64,000 bases of DNA, taken from contig NZ_PZJX01000031.1 of NCBI RefSeq assembly GCF_003034915.1, positions 37,561 to 101,560 of the forward strand. Reading direction: 5' to 3'. Made by a program: the position numbers and the translations under genes. This document shows positions 26,274-33,838 of the stretch, piece after piece (the first letter of the stretch is position 1; the number at the start of each line of letters is the position of its first letter). This DNA is from Mesorhizobium helmanticense (GTDB lineage Bacteria; Pseudomonadota; Alphaproteobacteria; Rhizobiales; Rhizobiaceae). The notes below the pieces were generated by a model. It ran no database searches. It saw only the letters and a program-made list of their open reading frames with translations, and was not told where the DNA came from.

Positions 26274-26404
26274 CGATTGGCCCCGCACCATCGATGACCC
26301 GCAGGACAGGCCACCGCAATCGAAGCCGAAATCTGAACGAAAGGTGCGGTTGCCGACAATCGGCAAATGCCGACTGTTGGAGGCTTTTTTTGAAAGGCGA
26401 GGTG

Positions 26405-26563
26405 CTACCGGCCGCGCCCACTGAGCGGTTCTGTGCTCTTGAGCAATGCGACCAGTTCGCTCTGCTGACGGGTACGTGTCTTGGAGAAAATCCGTTCGAG
26501 ATAGGTGCGGCAGGTCTTCACCGTGATGTTCGACCTGGCCGCGGCTTCCATCGCCTCATCGAC
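26405..26563 (-). pseudogene. Truncated LuxR C-terminal remnant
   Basis: On the minus strand, 52 codons before a TAG encode SNITVKTCRTYLERIF, then SKTRTRQQSELVALLKSTEP and a short end. This is nearly the same as the C-terminus of the LuxR-type regulator at 24518-25630 (SDLNITVKTSRTYLERIF, AKTGTRQQSQLVALLKSTEP). The homology stops upstream of the recognition helix region, and no start codon or sensor part is present, so it is a broken paralogue. Upstream (26564-26729) I see no gene. Confidence 0.75.
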
Positions 26564-26729
26564 GATTAGCACAAATGAATATGTAACCCGGCGGCAACAG
26601 CCCGTTCCAGCAAGGCAGCAGTTGCGCCCACAAACCGGCGAGGAGTCGTCATATGACGATTGTTCGGATCGTGGCCTTGTCCGCAGTCTCCGTCGCATCG
26701 GCAATTCGATTTGTGGGGCACTGAGCGTA

Positions 26730-28001
26730 ATGGCAAGCATGATCAAGCAGATGGGAGGGGACGGCGCGACATTCGTTTCCGGGAGCGCGGGGCGGCTGAT
26801 GCTCTTATCGGGATGCGTGAAACTCACCGGGCATTTTAGCCTGCGTGGCGTTCTGGCCCTGGCGCCCGCCTTGGTTGGCTTGATGGTTTTGGCCGCCCCG
26901 GGAAACGCGTCGGCAAGCGAATGCGAGGGCGGCACCGACGGTAATGAAGGAACAAGCTTTGCCTGCGGCGAAGGTGCCGCCACACGTTTCGGCTACTCTG
27001 TAGCTATCGGGTCGTCCGGTGATTCTGGGTTGTCGGCTACCAACACCAACGCGTCGGCGGCTACGGCCGTAGGTTATGGCGCGGTAGTGGGCCATCCAGT
27101 TCAAAATCCCGACGGCTCTACCGGATGGGCGGGCTTTCAGGGCACGGCGATAGGTTATAACACTTATGCAGCCGAAAGTTCCACAACGGCACTGGGTTCA
27201 CTGGCGAAAGCGTACGGGCAAAACTCCATGGCGCTCGGCGCCGATGCGGTGGCGAGCAGAGACAATCAGATCGCAATCGGCACGGGCGGAAACACCTATA
27301 CGCTGGCCGGCGTCAATTCGCAGGCGAGCAAGGACGCGCAAGGCGCCACAACCTATCTGATGACGACGGACAGCGACGGCAATCTGGCGGCGTCCACGTT
27401 CGATGTCGCGACACTGGAGAATCTGCCGGCACAGGTCGCCCAGAACAGCGCCGACATCACCAATCTGGGCACCACGGTGAACAATCATACGACGCAGATC
27501 ACGGCCAACACCACGGAGCTGGCCGACCACGAGACGCGCATCACCAACAACACGACGCAGATCACGGCCAACACCACCGAGCTTGCCGATCACGAGATGC
27601 GCATCACCAACAACACCAACACGCTGAATGTGCACACCACTGAGATCGCGGACCTCGACACCAGGGTGACGACCAACACCACCAACATTGCCACGCTCGA
27701 CGGCCGCGTCGGGGCGTTGGAGGCAGGCTTCCAGGATCTCGGTGACCAGATCAGCGAGAATCGCACAGAGGCGCGTGCCGGAACGGCACTGGCACTTGCC
27801 ACGGCGGGGCTGCGTTACGACGATCGACCTGGCAAACTGTCGCTCGCCGGGGGCTTTGGAAATTTCAAGGGACAGTCGGGGCTGGCACTTGGCCTCGGAT
27901 ACAATCCCAGCCTGGATTTCCGCCTCAACGGCGCCATCTCGGCAACCACCAACCATGGCGATGTCGGCGTCAGCCTCGGCGCATCGTGGACTCTCAACTG
28001 A
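26730..28001 (+). CDS. Trimeric autotransporter adhesin (YadA-like)
   Basis: The 423-residue protein has an extended signal region (about 1-62, with ALAPALVGLMVLAAPGNASA). A head of YadA-type repeats follows at about 90-190 (TAVGYGAVVG, GTAIGYNTYAAESSTTALGS, NSMALGADAVASRDNQIAIG). The stalk is a coiled coil at about 235-340 with NTTELADHETRITNN-type heptads, and a C-terminal YadA anchor covers the last 75 residues (AGTALALATAGLRYDDRPG to GASWTLN). Three copies would form one outer-membrane barrel that displays the head for surface attachment. ATG 26730 is used; longer in-frame starts cover non-protein-like sequence. It overlaps the next gene by 16 bases. Confidence 0.9.
   Translation: MASMIKQMGGDGATFVSGSAGRLMLLSGCVKLTGHFSLRGVLALAPALVGLMVLAAPGNASASECEGGTDGNEGTSFACGEGAATRFGYSVAIGSSGDSGLSATNTNASAATAVGYGAVVGHPVQNPDGSTGWAGFQGTAIGYNTYAAESSTTALGSLAKAYGQNSMALGADAVASRDNQIAIGTGGNTYTLAGVNSQASKDAQGATTYLMTTDSDGNLAASTFDVATLENLPAQVAQNSADITNLGTTVNNHTTQITANTTELADHETRITNNTTQITANTTELADHEMRITNNTNTLNVHTTEIADLDTRVTTNTTNIATLDGRVGALEAGFQDLGDQISENRTEARAGTALALATAGLRYDDRPGKLSLAGGFGNFKGQSGLALGLGYNPSLDFRLNGAISATTNHGDVGVSLGASWTLN
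27489..27614 (+). repeat. Tandem 63-bp repeat in the adhesin stalk
   Basis: Two adjacent 63-bp units (27489-27551 and 27552-27614) encode 21 residues each, TTQITANTTELADHETRITNN with Thr to Met as the only residue change. 21 residues equal three heptads, so copy number can change stalk length without breaking the coiled-coil register. Confidence 0.88.
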
Positions 28002-28675
28002 TTTCGGCAGGGACGGTGCTGGACGCAAGCACACGGCGGCGCACAGACGTGCGGGTAGGCTGTCTTCGGCGGGGGGCGATCGTTGCCAGTGCCATGTTGG
28101 CGCTGGCAACGATCGTTGGGCCGCTGCCCGCTGCCCATGCGCAGGCCAAGGAAAAGCGGGTAGGGCAAAAGGCGACTGTGGCTCATCCGGCCAACATCGA
28201 CCGCAATGGCGTCCTGATCCTGACAAGAAGCGCTCTGCTGGCGCTCGACCAGGCCAACAAGACCGGCAACTACACGGTGCTGCGCGATCTCGGATCGCCG
28301 AATTTCCAGACCAACAGCGCGGCCCAGCTCGGCGACATCTTTGCCAACCAGCGCAAGCAGGCGCTCGATTTCAGTGCCGTTGCCGTGCTGGAGCCGCAAC
28401 TGACGCTGCTGCCGCAGATCGAACCGAGCGGCATGCTGCACATGGCGGGTTTCTTCCCGTCGGTGCCGCTGCAGGTCAATTTTGAACTGCTGTTCGAGCC
28501 GGTCGACCGGCAGTGGAAGATCTATGGGGTATCGGTCAACCTTACGTCCGGTGGGCCGCAGGCGCCGGACACGCAAGCCGGCGAGCAGCCGAAGCCAGCC
28601 GATAGCGCGCCGCCTCCGGACGCACCTTCGATTGCCGTCCAGCCGAAGAAGAAAGCCAAACCGGTCAAGCCGTAA
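27986..28675 (+). CDS. Secreted protein overlapping the adhesin gene, hypothetical
   Basis: The reading frame encodes 229 residues from a GTG at 27986, which overlaps the adhesin gene end (28001) in another frame, so expression is probably coupled. A hydrophobic segment (AIVASAMLALATIVGPLPAAHAQA, cleavage after AQA near residue 53) would export the protein; the real start may be a later GTG nearer this segment. The mature part contains SALLALDQANKTGNYTVLRDLG and QVNFELLFEPVDRQWKIYG, and a Pro/Lys-rich tail ends PKKKAKPVKP. I know no named family. Position suggests a periplasmic partner of the adhesin. Confidence 0.75.
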   Translation: MDSQLISAGTVLDASTRRRTDVRVGCLRRGAIVASAMLALATIVGPLPAAHAQAKEKRVGQKATVAHPANIDRNGVLILTRSALLALDQANKTGNYTVLRDLGSPNFQTNSAAQLGDIFANQRKQALDFSAVAVLEPQLTLLPQIEPSGMLHMAGFFPSVPLQVNFELLFEPVDRQWKIYGVSVNLTSGGPQAPDTQAGEQPKPADSAPPPDAPSIAVQPKKKAKPVKP

Positions 28676-28697
28676 CAAGTGGAGCGCAGCTGCAATC

Positions 28698-28895
28698 GTG
28701 CCGCCCAACGAAAAGACACATCAGAGGTATATCTGCATACTCGACCCGACAAACGCATGGACGGTTTGGGATTGCGAGATGGAGATGCCGGCCTCGCTGG
28801 GAGGCCGCCACCTGACTGGCCGGTCAAAGGATCGAGCCGAAGCTGCGCGTGCAATTCTGGAGCGTATCGACAAGGGTAAGATGAGTAGCGGGTAG
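28698..28895 (+). CDS. Small protein, hypothetical
   Basis: From a GTG at 28698, 65 codons read VPPNEKTHQRYICILDP, then TNAWTVWDCEMEMPASLGG and DRAEAARAILERIDKGK. Composition is protein-like, with Trp and Tyr residues and a C-terminal helix, unlike the longer upstream part of the same frame. The ribosome site is poor, so the start is tentative. It is not recognisable by family. Confidence 0.45.
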   Translation: MPPNEKTHQRYICILDPTNAWTVWDCEMEMPASLGGRHLTGRSKDRAEAARAILERIDKGKMSSG

Positions 28896-29090
28896 GTCGC
28901 ATCAGCTCGTCGACCCGCTAAGGCTCTTTCACAGTCCTCGCATGGTCTTCCGCCATCACCACCCCCGCCTCTCCCAAAAACGTTGCGAAATGGCAAGAGA
29001 GCGGTTATACAGGCCGCGAATTTCCCATTTTGGTGGCTCTAAAACCACCGCCCGCGCGGGAACGCGGGCGAACGAGAAGGATTTTTCATA

Positions 29091-29789
29091 ATGGCCAATA
29101 CGCTGCTGATGCCCAAAGCGACCGCCGTCTGGCTGGTCGACAATACCGCGCTCTCCTTCGAGCAGATCGCGCAGTTCTGCGGGCTGCATCCGCTCGAGGT
29201 CAAGGCGATCGCCGACGGCGAATCGGCGCAAGGCATCAAGGGCATGGACCCGATCATGACCGGCCAGTTGACCCGCGACGAGATCGCGCGCGCCGAGAAG
29301 GATGCGAACCATCGGCTGAAGCTGTCCGACCCCAAGGTGCGGGTGCCGGAATCCAAGCGCAAGGGTCCGCGCTACACGCCGCTGTCGAAGCGCCAGGACC
29401 GGCCCAATGCCATCCTCTGGCTGGTGCGCAACCATCCCGAGCTGAAGGACGCGCAGATCGCGCGCCTCGTCGGCACGACCAAGTCGACGATCGACCAGAT
29501 CCGCGATCGCAAGCACTGGAACTCGGCGAATCTGCAACCGATGGATCCGGTGACACTGGGGCTGGCCTCGCAGATCGACCTCGACATGGAAGTCAACCGC
29601 GCCTCGCGTGGCCGCGAACAGGCGCAGCCAGCCGGCGACACGCTGCTGCCGGCGGCATTGACCGAGCGGCTGGTGCCGGCGCCGGAGAAGCCGAAGGACG
29701 AGGATGCCGAACTCGACGCTAGCGCCGTCTTCGCCAAGCTTTCGGCGCTGAAGTCGAAGGACAAGGACGAGAGCGCGGACGAAGAGTAA
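29091..29789 (+). CDS. trcR: Cell cycle transcriptional regulator TrcR (DUF1013)
   Basis: The 232-residue protein starts MANTLLMPKATAVWLVDNTALS and shows the DUF1013 core, including QIAQFCGLHPLEVKAIADGE, GPRYTPLSKRQDRPNAILWL and the HTH-like AQIARLVGTTKSTIDQIRDR. It is conserved across Alphaproteobacteria and is annotated as cell cycle regulator TrcR. A C-terminal acidic low-complexity tail (DEDAELDASAVFAKL, KDKDESADEE) follows. The ATG has GAGAAGGA about ten bases upstream. Confidence 0.93.
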   Translation: MANTLLMPKATAVWLVDNTALSFEQIAQFCGLHPLEVKAIADGESAQGIKGMDPIMTGQLTRDEIARAEKDANHRLKLSDPKVRVPESKRKGPRYTPLSKRQDRPNAILWLVRNHPELKDAQIARLVGTTKSTIDQIRDRKHWNSANLQPMDPVTLGLASQIDLDMEVNRASRGREQAQPAGDTLLPAALTERLVPAPEKPKDEDAELDASAVFAKLSALKSKDKDESADEE

Positions 29790-29828
29790 GCCAAGGTCCG
29801 TCGCGGGTTAACGCCCCGCGGCTTCAAG

Positions 29829-29855
29829 AAAAAGCCCGCTTCGCGCGGGCTTTTT
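29829..29855. terminator. Bidirectional intrinsic terminator
   Basis: AAAGCCCGC (29831-29839), short loop, GCGGGCTTT (29845-29853) with T-run on the right and A-run on the left. It can end trcR on the plus strand and the WYL regulator gene on the minus strand. Confidence 0.88.
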
Positions 29856-29865
29856 GCGATCCGCG

Positions 29866-30585
29866 TCAGGTTCGGCCGGCGCGGTCGCGCGACATGCCGT
29901 AATCCTCGCTGCGTTCCACCGCGCGATAGAAATCGGCGAGCTGCTTGCCGCGCTCCGGCTTGAAGACGCGGCCGGCAATCACCACCGAGGCGATGCGGTC
30001 GATGCGGAAAGCGCGGAAATCGTCGCGCATCTCGCACCAGGCGACCAGCGTCCACACCTTGCCCCAGAACCACAGGCCCAACGGCCTGATGTCGCGCGCG
30101 GTGCCGCGGCCGGCCTCGTCGGAATAGTCGATGGTCAGCACCTGGCGCTTTTCCACGGCACGCTCGATCAGGTCGATCGCCTCGCGGGCGGCATCGCTCA
30201 CCACCCACATCGGCGTGTGGATCTCGGTGCGGGCGATGCGGTCCTTTTCTGTGTCGGGCAGCACCGCGCCGATCTTGACCAGCGCCTCGTCGGCGGCGCG
30301 CGCCATGGCTGCGCCGCCGAAGGCACGCACCATGCGGGCGCCAGCGACCAGCGCGACGATCTCGTCACGCGTGAACATCAGCGGCGGAAGGTCGAAACCC
30401 TCCCTCATCATGTAGCCAACGCCGGCCTCGCCGTCGATCGGCACCCCGGTCGACTGCAGGTCGGCGATGTCGCGGTAGATGGTTCGCTCGGAAACTTCGA
30501 GCCACGTGCCCAGCTTCTGGGCGGTGACCAGACGGCCACCGCGCAGATGCTGCACAATCTGGAAGAGCCTGTCGGCGCGGCGCAT
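29866..30585 (-). CDS. HTH/WYL domain transcriptional regulator
   Basis: The 239-residue protein has an N-terminal HTH_11 (residues 1-60; QKLGTWLEVSERTIYRDIADLQ) and a WYL domain (about 130-225; VLTIDYSDEAGRGTARDIRPLGLWFWGK and WTLVAWCEMRDDFRAFRIDRI). WYL domains sense small ligands, including nucleic acid-derived ones. ATG 30585 is preceded by GGAGGGA, which fixes the start. It stands alone; its upstream gap holds a family A repeat. Confidence 0.9.
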   Translation of the reverse strand: MRRADRLFQIVQHLRGGRLVTAQKLGTWLEVSERTIYRDIADLQSTGVPIDGEAGVGYMMREGFDLPPLMFTRDEIVALVAGARMVRAFGGAAMARAADEALVKIGAVLPDTEKDRIARTEIHTPMWVVSDAAREAIDLIERAVEKRQVLTIDYSDEAGRGTARDIRPLGLWFWGKVWTLVAWCEMRDDFRAFRIDRIASVVIAGRVFKPERGKQLADFYRAVERSEDYGMSRDRAGRT

Positions 30586-30610
30586 CGTATGGTCCCTCCA
30601 CGTTATCCGT

Positions 30611-30659
30611 GTGCATGTCGTTGCCCCAAAACCGGTTCCCACTTTTGGGCGACATGCAT
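30611..30659. repeat. Intergenic palindromic repeat, family A, copy 2
   Basis: GTGCATGTCG / CGACATGCAT outer arms and CCAAAA/TTTTGG inner pair enclose AAAACCGGTTCCCACTTTT. It matches the element at 1827-1875 in layout and most bases. It abuts the stop codon of the hypothetical gene on the minus strand. Confidence 0.75.
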
Positions 30660-31069
30660 CATGGCTTCAGCCCTTCACGCTTGCGCTGCGCGGCGACGAA
30701 CTCCGCGCCGAAGGACAATTTCCTCGTTGTCGGCGTCTTTGCGTCGATCACTCGCCAGTAGGGAGCGATGTCGCTCAGCGGCATGCCGCGCTCGAGATCC
30801 TCATTGGCGGCCTCGGCCACCGTGCGCAGATGATAGCCGATGGTGACCGGACATGTCACTTCGGCACCGTGCTCGATGGCGAGCGCGGTGCGCAAGGCTC
30901 TGATATCCATCTCCACCCCTTCGGGAATCGAACGGATGAAATCATCGACCTGGCGTGCTGTCGGCACCAGCATCGGCTGGCCCTCGACGACGTCCGCCAC
31001 CGTGCGTGGCGACGGCTTGATGCCGTTGATGCCCGGTGTGTTCAGCCTGTCGGTCCAGCTCTTCACCAC
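30659..31069 (-). CDS. Conserved hypothetical protein
   Basis: The 136-residue soluble protein contains SWTDRLNTPGINGIKPSPRT, PTARQVDDFIRSIPEGV and EHGAEVTCPVTIGYHLRTVA. A conserved Cys-Pro (TCPVT) stands out, and I have seen similar short proteins in actinobacteria and rhizobia, but no function is known to me. The start is a GTG at 31069 with GGACGAG upstream, 15 bases from the VOC gene stop, so both are probably one transcript. Confidence 0.75.
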   Translation of the reverse strand: MVKSWTDRLNTPGINGIKPSPRTVADVVEGQPMLVPTARQVDDFIRSIPEGVEMDIRALRTALAIEHGAEVTCPVTIGYHLRTVAEAANEDLERGMPLSDIAPYWRVIDAKTPTTRKLSFGAEFVAAQRKREGLKP

Positions 31070-31084
31070 GCGAATGTTCTCGTC

Positions 31085-31450
31085 CTAAACAAAAAGGCCG
31101 AAACTGTTGCCATCGGGATCCAGGCAATAGGCGAATGTGCCGGCCGGAATGGAGATCGCCGGCGAGACGACCTGGCCGCCATTTTGCGTCACCCGCTCCA
31201 TGGCGTCCTCAATCGGCGCGGCCACCGACAAATGAATGGTCGGTCCGGTTCCAGGTGCCGCCGGCTTGCCGGGATAGACGTGGCCCGATGCGGTCCGATC
31301 CTGTGCCGTGAACATGGCGATCGGGTTCGGCCCGCTTTCCTCTAGCGCCAGATCATTCCCGAGCACCGATGCATAGAAGGCGCGGGCGCGCGCCATGTCG
31401 GTGACAGGTATCTCGAACCAGGCCGAGGCTTTTGCGGGGATGAAGGCCAT
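31085..31450 (-). CDS. VOC family protein
   Basis: The 121-residue protein has two beta-alpha-beta-beta-beta halves typical of the vicinal oxygen chelate fold: ASAWFEIPVTDMARARAFYASVLG and PTIHLSVAAPIEDAMERVTQNGG, ending YCLDPDGNSFGLFV. Such proteins include glyoxalases and resistance proteins; the exact activity is unknown. It shares an operon with the hypothetical protein downstream. Confidence 0.9.
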   Translation of the reverse strand: MAFIPAKASAWFEIPVTDMARARAFYASVLGNDLALEESGPNPIAMFTAQDRTASGHVYPGKPAAPGTGPTIHLSVAAPIEDAMERVTQNGGQVVSPAISIPAGTFAYCLDPDGNSFGLFV

Positions 31451-31574
31451 GTCTCTCTCCTGAACTTGCTGCTTTATTGCACGCCGCTCCTGACAACATA
31501 GTGTCAGGAGCCTTCACCAGCCCTGCCCCCTACATCTGGGAGCTGCGGCGCTGGTATAAATCCTTGCAAAAACC

Positions 31575-31742
31575 TCAGTTGTCGTTCCTGCGGCCACTGG
31601 CGTACATGTCAGGCCAGCCGATGTCCTTGCGGAGGTCCGCCGGCAACCCGTCCATGAACCGCTGGGTGCGGATCTCGTTACGCATTGTCCGGATCTTGCC
31701 GACATAATGCTGCACGCTGCGCAAAATCGCAAAACCGTTCAT
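31575..31742 (-). CDS. DUF1127-like small protein
   Basis: A 55-residue protein: MNGFAILRSVQHYVGKI, then RTQRFMDGLPADLRKDIGWP and a short basic tail. The LPADLRKDIGWPD segment resembles the DUF1127 LxxrxLxDiG motif. ATG 31742 has a strong AGGAGG site about seven bases upstream. The gene is isolated between the VOC gene and a family B repeat. Confidence 0.75.
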   Translation of the reverse strand: MNGFAILRSVQHYVGKIRTMRNEIRTQRFMDGLPADLRKDIGWPDMYASGRRNDN

Positions 31743-31861
31743 GATTAGCCTCCTCTGTTTCGATGGAAGCATCATCGCACACCCCTACTGACAGCAGTCT
31801 GTCAGGAGGGTGTCGGTGTCGGCGATTTGCTTTGTGAGGGCCTTCGCAACTGGCCGCGATA

Positions 31862-31962
31862 CTGGAGCGCCGCGCGTCCTTGGACGCGCAAGGACGCTCC
31901 AGCAGTTTTGAGTCTACGCATCATGCTTTCCGAAAATCGATTTCGATTTTCGAGCCGATGCG
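31862..31962. repeat. Intergenic double-hairpin repeat, family B, copy 3
   Basis: CTGGAGCG/CGCTCCAG and GCGTCC/GGACGC arms form the first hairpin; ACGCATC/GATGCG with TTTCCGAAAATCGATTTC and its complement form the second. It is the same order as at 3049-3149 and the inverse of 12492-12594. Confidence 0.78.
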
Positions 31963-31977
31963 CTAGTCAAAAGCGGC

Positions 31978-32139
31978 ATGTCGAAACTCCTCGCGCTCGT
32001 CATCATTGCCATGATGGTCATCCAACTCATCAAGCCGCTCGGCTGGCCGGGGCTGAAGCGGCGCAGCGATTTCTGGAAGCTGGCGCTGCTGGCCATGGCG
32101 GCGATCTCGATAACGGCGGTGCTGGGGCATTGGACATAG
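31978..32139 (+). CDS. Small membrane protein, hypothetical
   Basis: 53 codons starting MSKLLALVIIAMMVIQLIKP, with a second hydrophobic stretch FWKLALLAMAAISITAVLG and a Trp-containing loop GWPGLKRRSD between them. Two spans with a basic loop are predicted. It starts 15 bases after the family B repeat and I do not recognise a family. Confidence 0.65.
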   Translation: MSKLLALVIIAMMVIQLIKPLGWPGLKRRSDFWKLALLAMAAISITAVLGHWT

Positions 32140-32160
32140 GCCGAATTGGCCCTGCCAAGG

Positions 32161-32874
32161 TCACGCGTTCAGCACCAGACCGACGAGATGTTCGGCCCAG
32201 GCCCGGTAGCCGGCTTCCGAGGCATGGAATCCATCGGAGGCAAAGCCGGCCTCCGGATCGGTGATCGGCAGGCGCGGCGCCGGCACCGCGCCGCGCTCCA
32301 GGCAAAGGCGCTCGCCCATCCGGTTCATCTCGGCAGCGCGGATTTCAAGGATCTTGCCGAGCAGTGGCGGCATTGCCGGCGCGCGGGTGAATTCGAGCAC
32401 CGGCGACCACACCACACGCGCCTCCGGCCATTTGGCGCGCAGCGCGTAGAGCAGGCCGCCGAATTCCTTCTTGAAGCGTGGCACCGAGTGGAAGTTCTTG
32501 GTGTCGTTGGTGCCGATGGCAAGCACGATATGCGTCCACGGATCGGCCGACAGATTGGGCAGCACATGGTCGCGGATCTGGCCAGATGTCGCTGAATTGA
32601 AGCCGGCCGCCCGCCAGCGCACGGCCTGACCGGTGCGTTGCGAGATCAAAACAGCCAATTGCGCGGCGAGGCCATTCTCGGAATGGCCGATGCCGACCGA
32701 AGCTGCCGAAGAATCGCCCAGCACCAAAAGCGAGATTGCCGGCGCTTTGCCCGATATCTCGTGCATGACCGGTCCCTGCGCCGGCAGCATGCGGGTGGTG
32801 CGGCGACGCACGCCGAGCCCCTGCCAGATATAGACCGGGAAGGCGAGCCAGGTGAGGAGGGCTGGAAGACGCAT
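32161..32874 (-). CDS. SGNH/GDSL hydrolase
   Basis: The 237-residue protein has block I VLGDSSAASVG (Ser55), block III IGTND in VLAIGTNDTKNF and block V DGFHASEAGYRAWAE with the Asp/His of the catalytic set. An N-terminal hydrophobic stretch (LPALLTWLAFPVYIWQG) may anchor or export it. It probably cleaves ester bonds; the substrate is unknown. It is convergent with the small membrane protein gene. Confidence 0.9.
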   Translation of the reverse strand: MRLPALLTWLAFPVYIWQGLGVRRRTTRMLPAQGPVMHEISGKAPAISLLVLGDSSAASVGIGHSENGLAAQLAVLISQRTGQAVRWRAAGFNSATSGQIRDHVLPNLSADPWTHIVLAIGTNDTKNFHSVPRFKKEFGGLLYALRAKWPEARVVWSPVLEFTRAPAMPPLLGKILEIRAAEMNRMGERLCLERGAVPAPRLPITDPEAGFASDGFHASEAGYRAWAEHLVGLVLNA

Positions 32875-32952
32875 GCCGATACCATAGAGCGGATTACAAC
32901 CAGCCTTTAGCGCATGTGGCGCCGCAGGTGAATTGCAGCGGTCGACGAAGGG

Positions 32953-33693
32953 TCAATCGCAACATTCATGCCCTGTCTCCGGTCTGTCCTGATATTCGTC
33001 ATGCAGCCGCACCCAGTCCATCAGCCCGTGATAGTGGCCGGTTTCGTTGCGGCCCTTCGGCGTCATGTCGAGATAATGGTAGGCGCCGATCAGCGGGTCG
33101 CCGCCGCGGGCGCGTGTCATGAAGGTCAAGAAGATGTCGCCGGCCTCATCCCGGTAGAACACGCTGGCGCCGGGAAGATCCTTCGACTTTCGCGGACGCT
33201 GGTCAAAATTGTAGGTGGTGTCGCCGGCTGCGATCTGCTTGTCGGTGAAGGAAACCTGCATGTCGAAGTTGAAATCCGAGGCATAGGACGACACCCAGTC
33301 GAATTTCCAGCCCATGCGCTGCTTGTAAGGCAGCAACTCGGCCAAGGGCGCGCGCGAGACCACGACCAGCGACACGTCGTGATGCCTCAGGTGCTGGTTG
33401 GCGCCGTCGATGTGGTCGGCGAGGAAGGAACAGCCTTCGCAGCGGTAGTCGGCGCCCGGCCCGAACATGAAGTGATAGACGATCAGCTGGCTCTTGCCGG
33501 CGAACAGGTCGGCCAGTTTCTTCGGCCCCTGTTCGGTCTCGAAGACATAGTCCTTGCGGATCTTCAGCCACGGCAATTGCCGGCGTTCGGCAGCGATGCG
33601 ATCGCGAAACCGCGTCAATTCCTTCTCGCGCGCCAGATGCGCCTTGTGCGCCTGGAACCAGTCTTCGCGTGAGACGGTCTTGTTGTTTGGCAT
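32953..33693 (-). CDS. DUF899 (thioredoxin-like) family protein
   Basis: The 246-residue protein has the DUF899 pattern: WFQAHKAHLAREKELTRFRD, LFAGKSQLIVYHFMFGP, CEGCSFLADHIDGANQHLRH and the C-terminal YHYLDMTPKGRNETG. The family has a thioredoxin-like fold with CxxC (here CEGC). The redox role is inferred. It is a single gene between the SGNH gene and fba. Confidence 0.92.
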   Translation of the reverse strand: MPNNKTVSREDWFQAHKAHLAREKELTRFRDRIAAERRQLPWLKIRKDYVFETEQGPKKLADLFAGKSQLIVYHFMFGPGADYRCEGCSFLADHIDGANQHLRHHDVSLVVVSRAPLAELLPYKQRMGWKFDWVSSYASDFNFDMQVSFTDKQIAAGDTTYNFDQRPRKSKDLPGASVFYRDEAGDIFLTFMTRARGGDPLIGAYHYLDMTPKGRNETGHYHGLMDWVRLHDEYQDRPETGHECCD

Positions 33694-33795
33694 GAGCCTG
33701 CTCCTCTTTTACACCAGAGGACGTTCGGCAGCGGCGCAAGCCGACACGGCTGACGCTTTTTCTCACGCAGGATTGTGGTGGCTTCGTCCAAACAA

Positions 33796-33817
33796 AACCC
33801 GGGCGCTGGCCCGGGTT
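33796..33817 (-). terminator. Intrinsic terminator after fba
   Basis: AACCCGGGC (33796-33804) pairs with GCCCGGGTT (33809-33817) around GCTG. On the minus strand the stem is followed by TTTTGTTT, so it ends fba transcription 22 bases past the stop. Confidence 0.87.
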
Positions 33818-33838
33818 CAACAAATGAGGAAAATTTCG

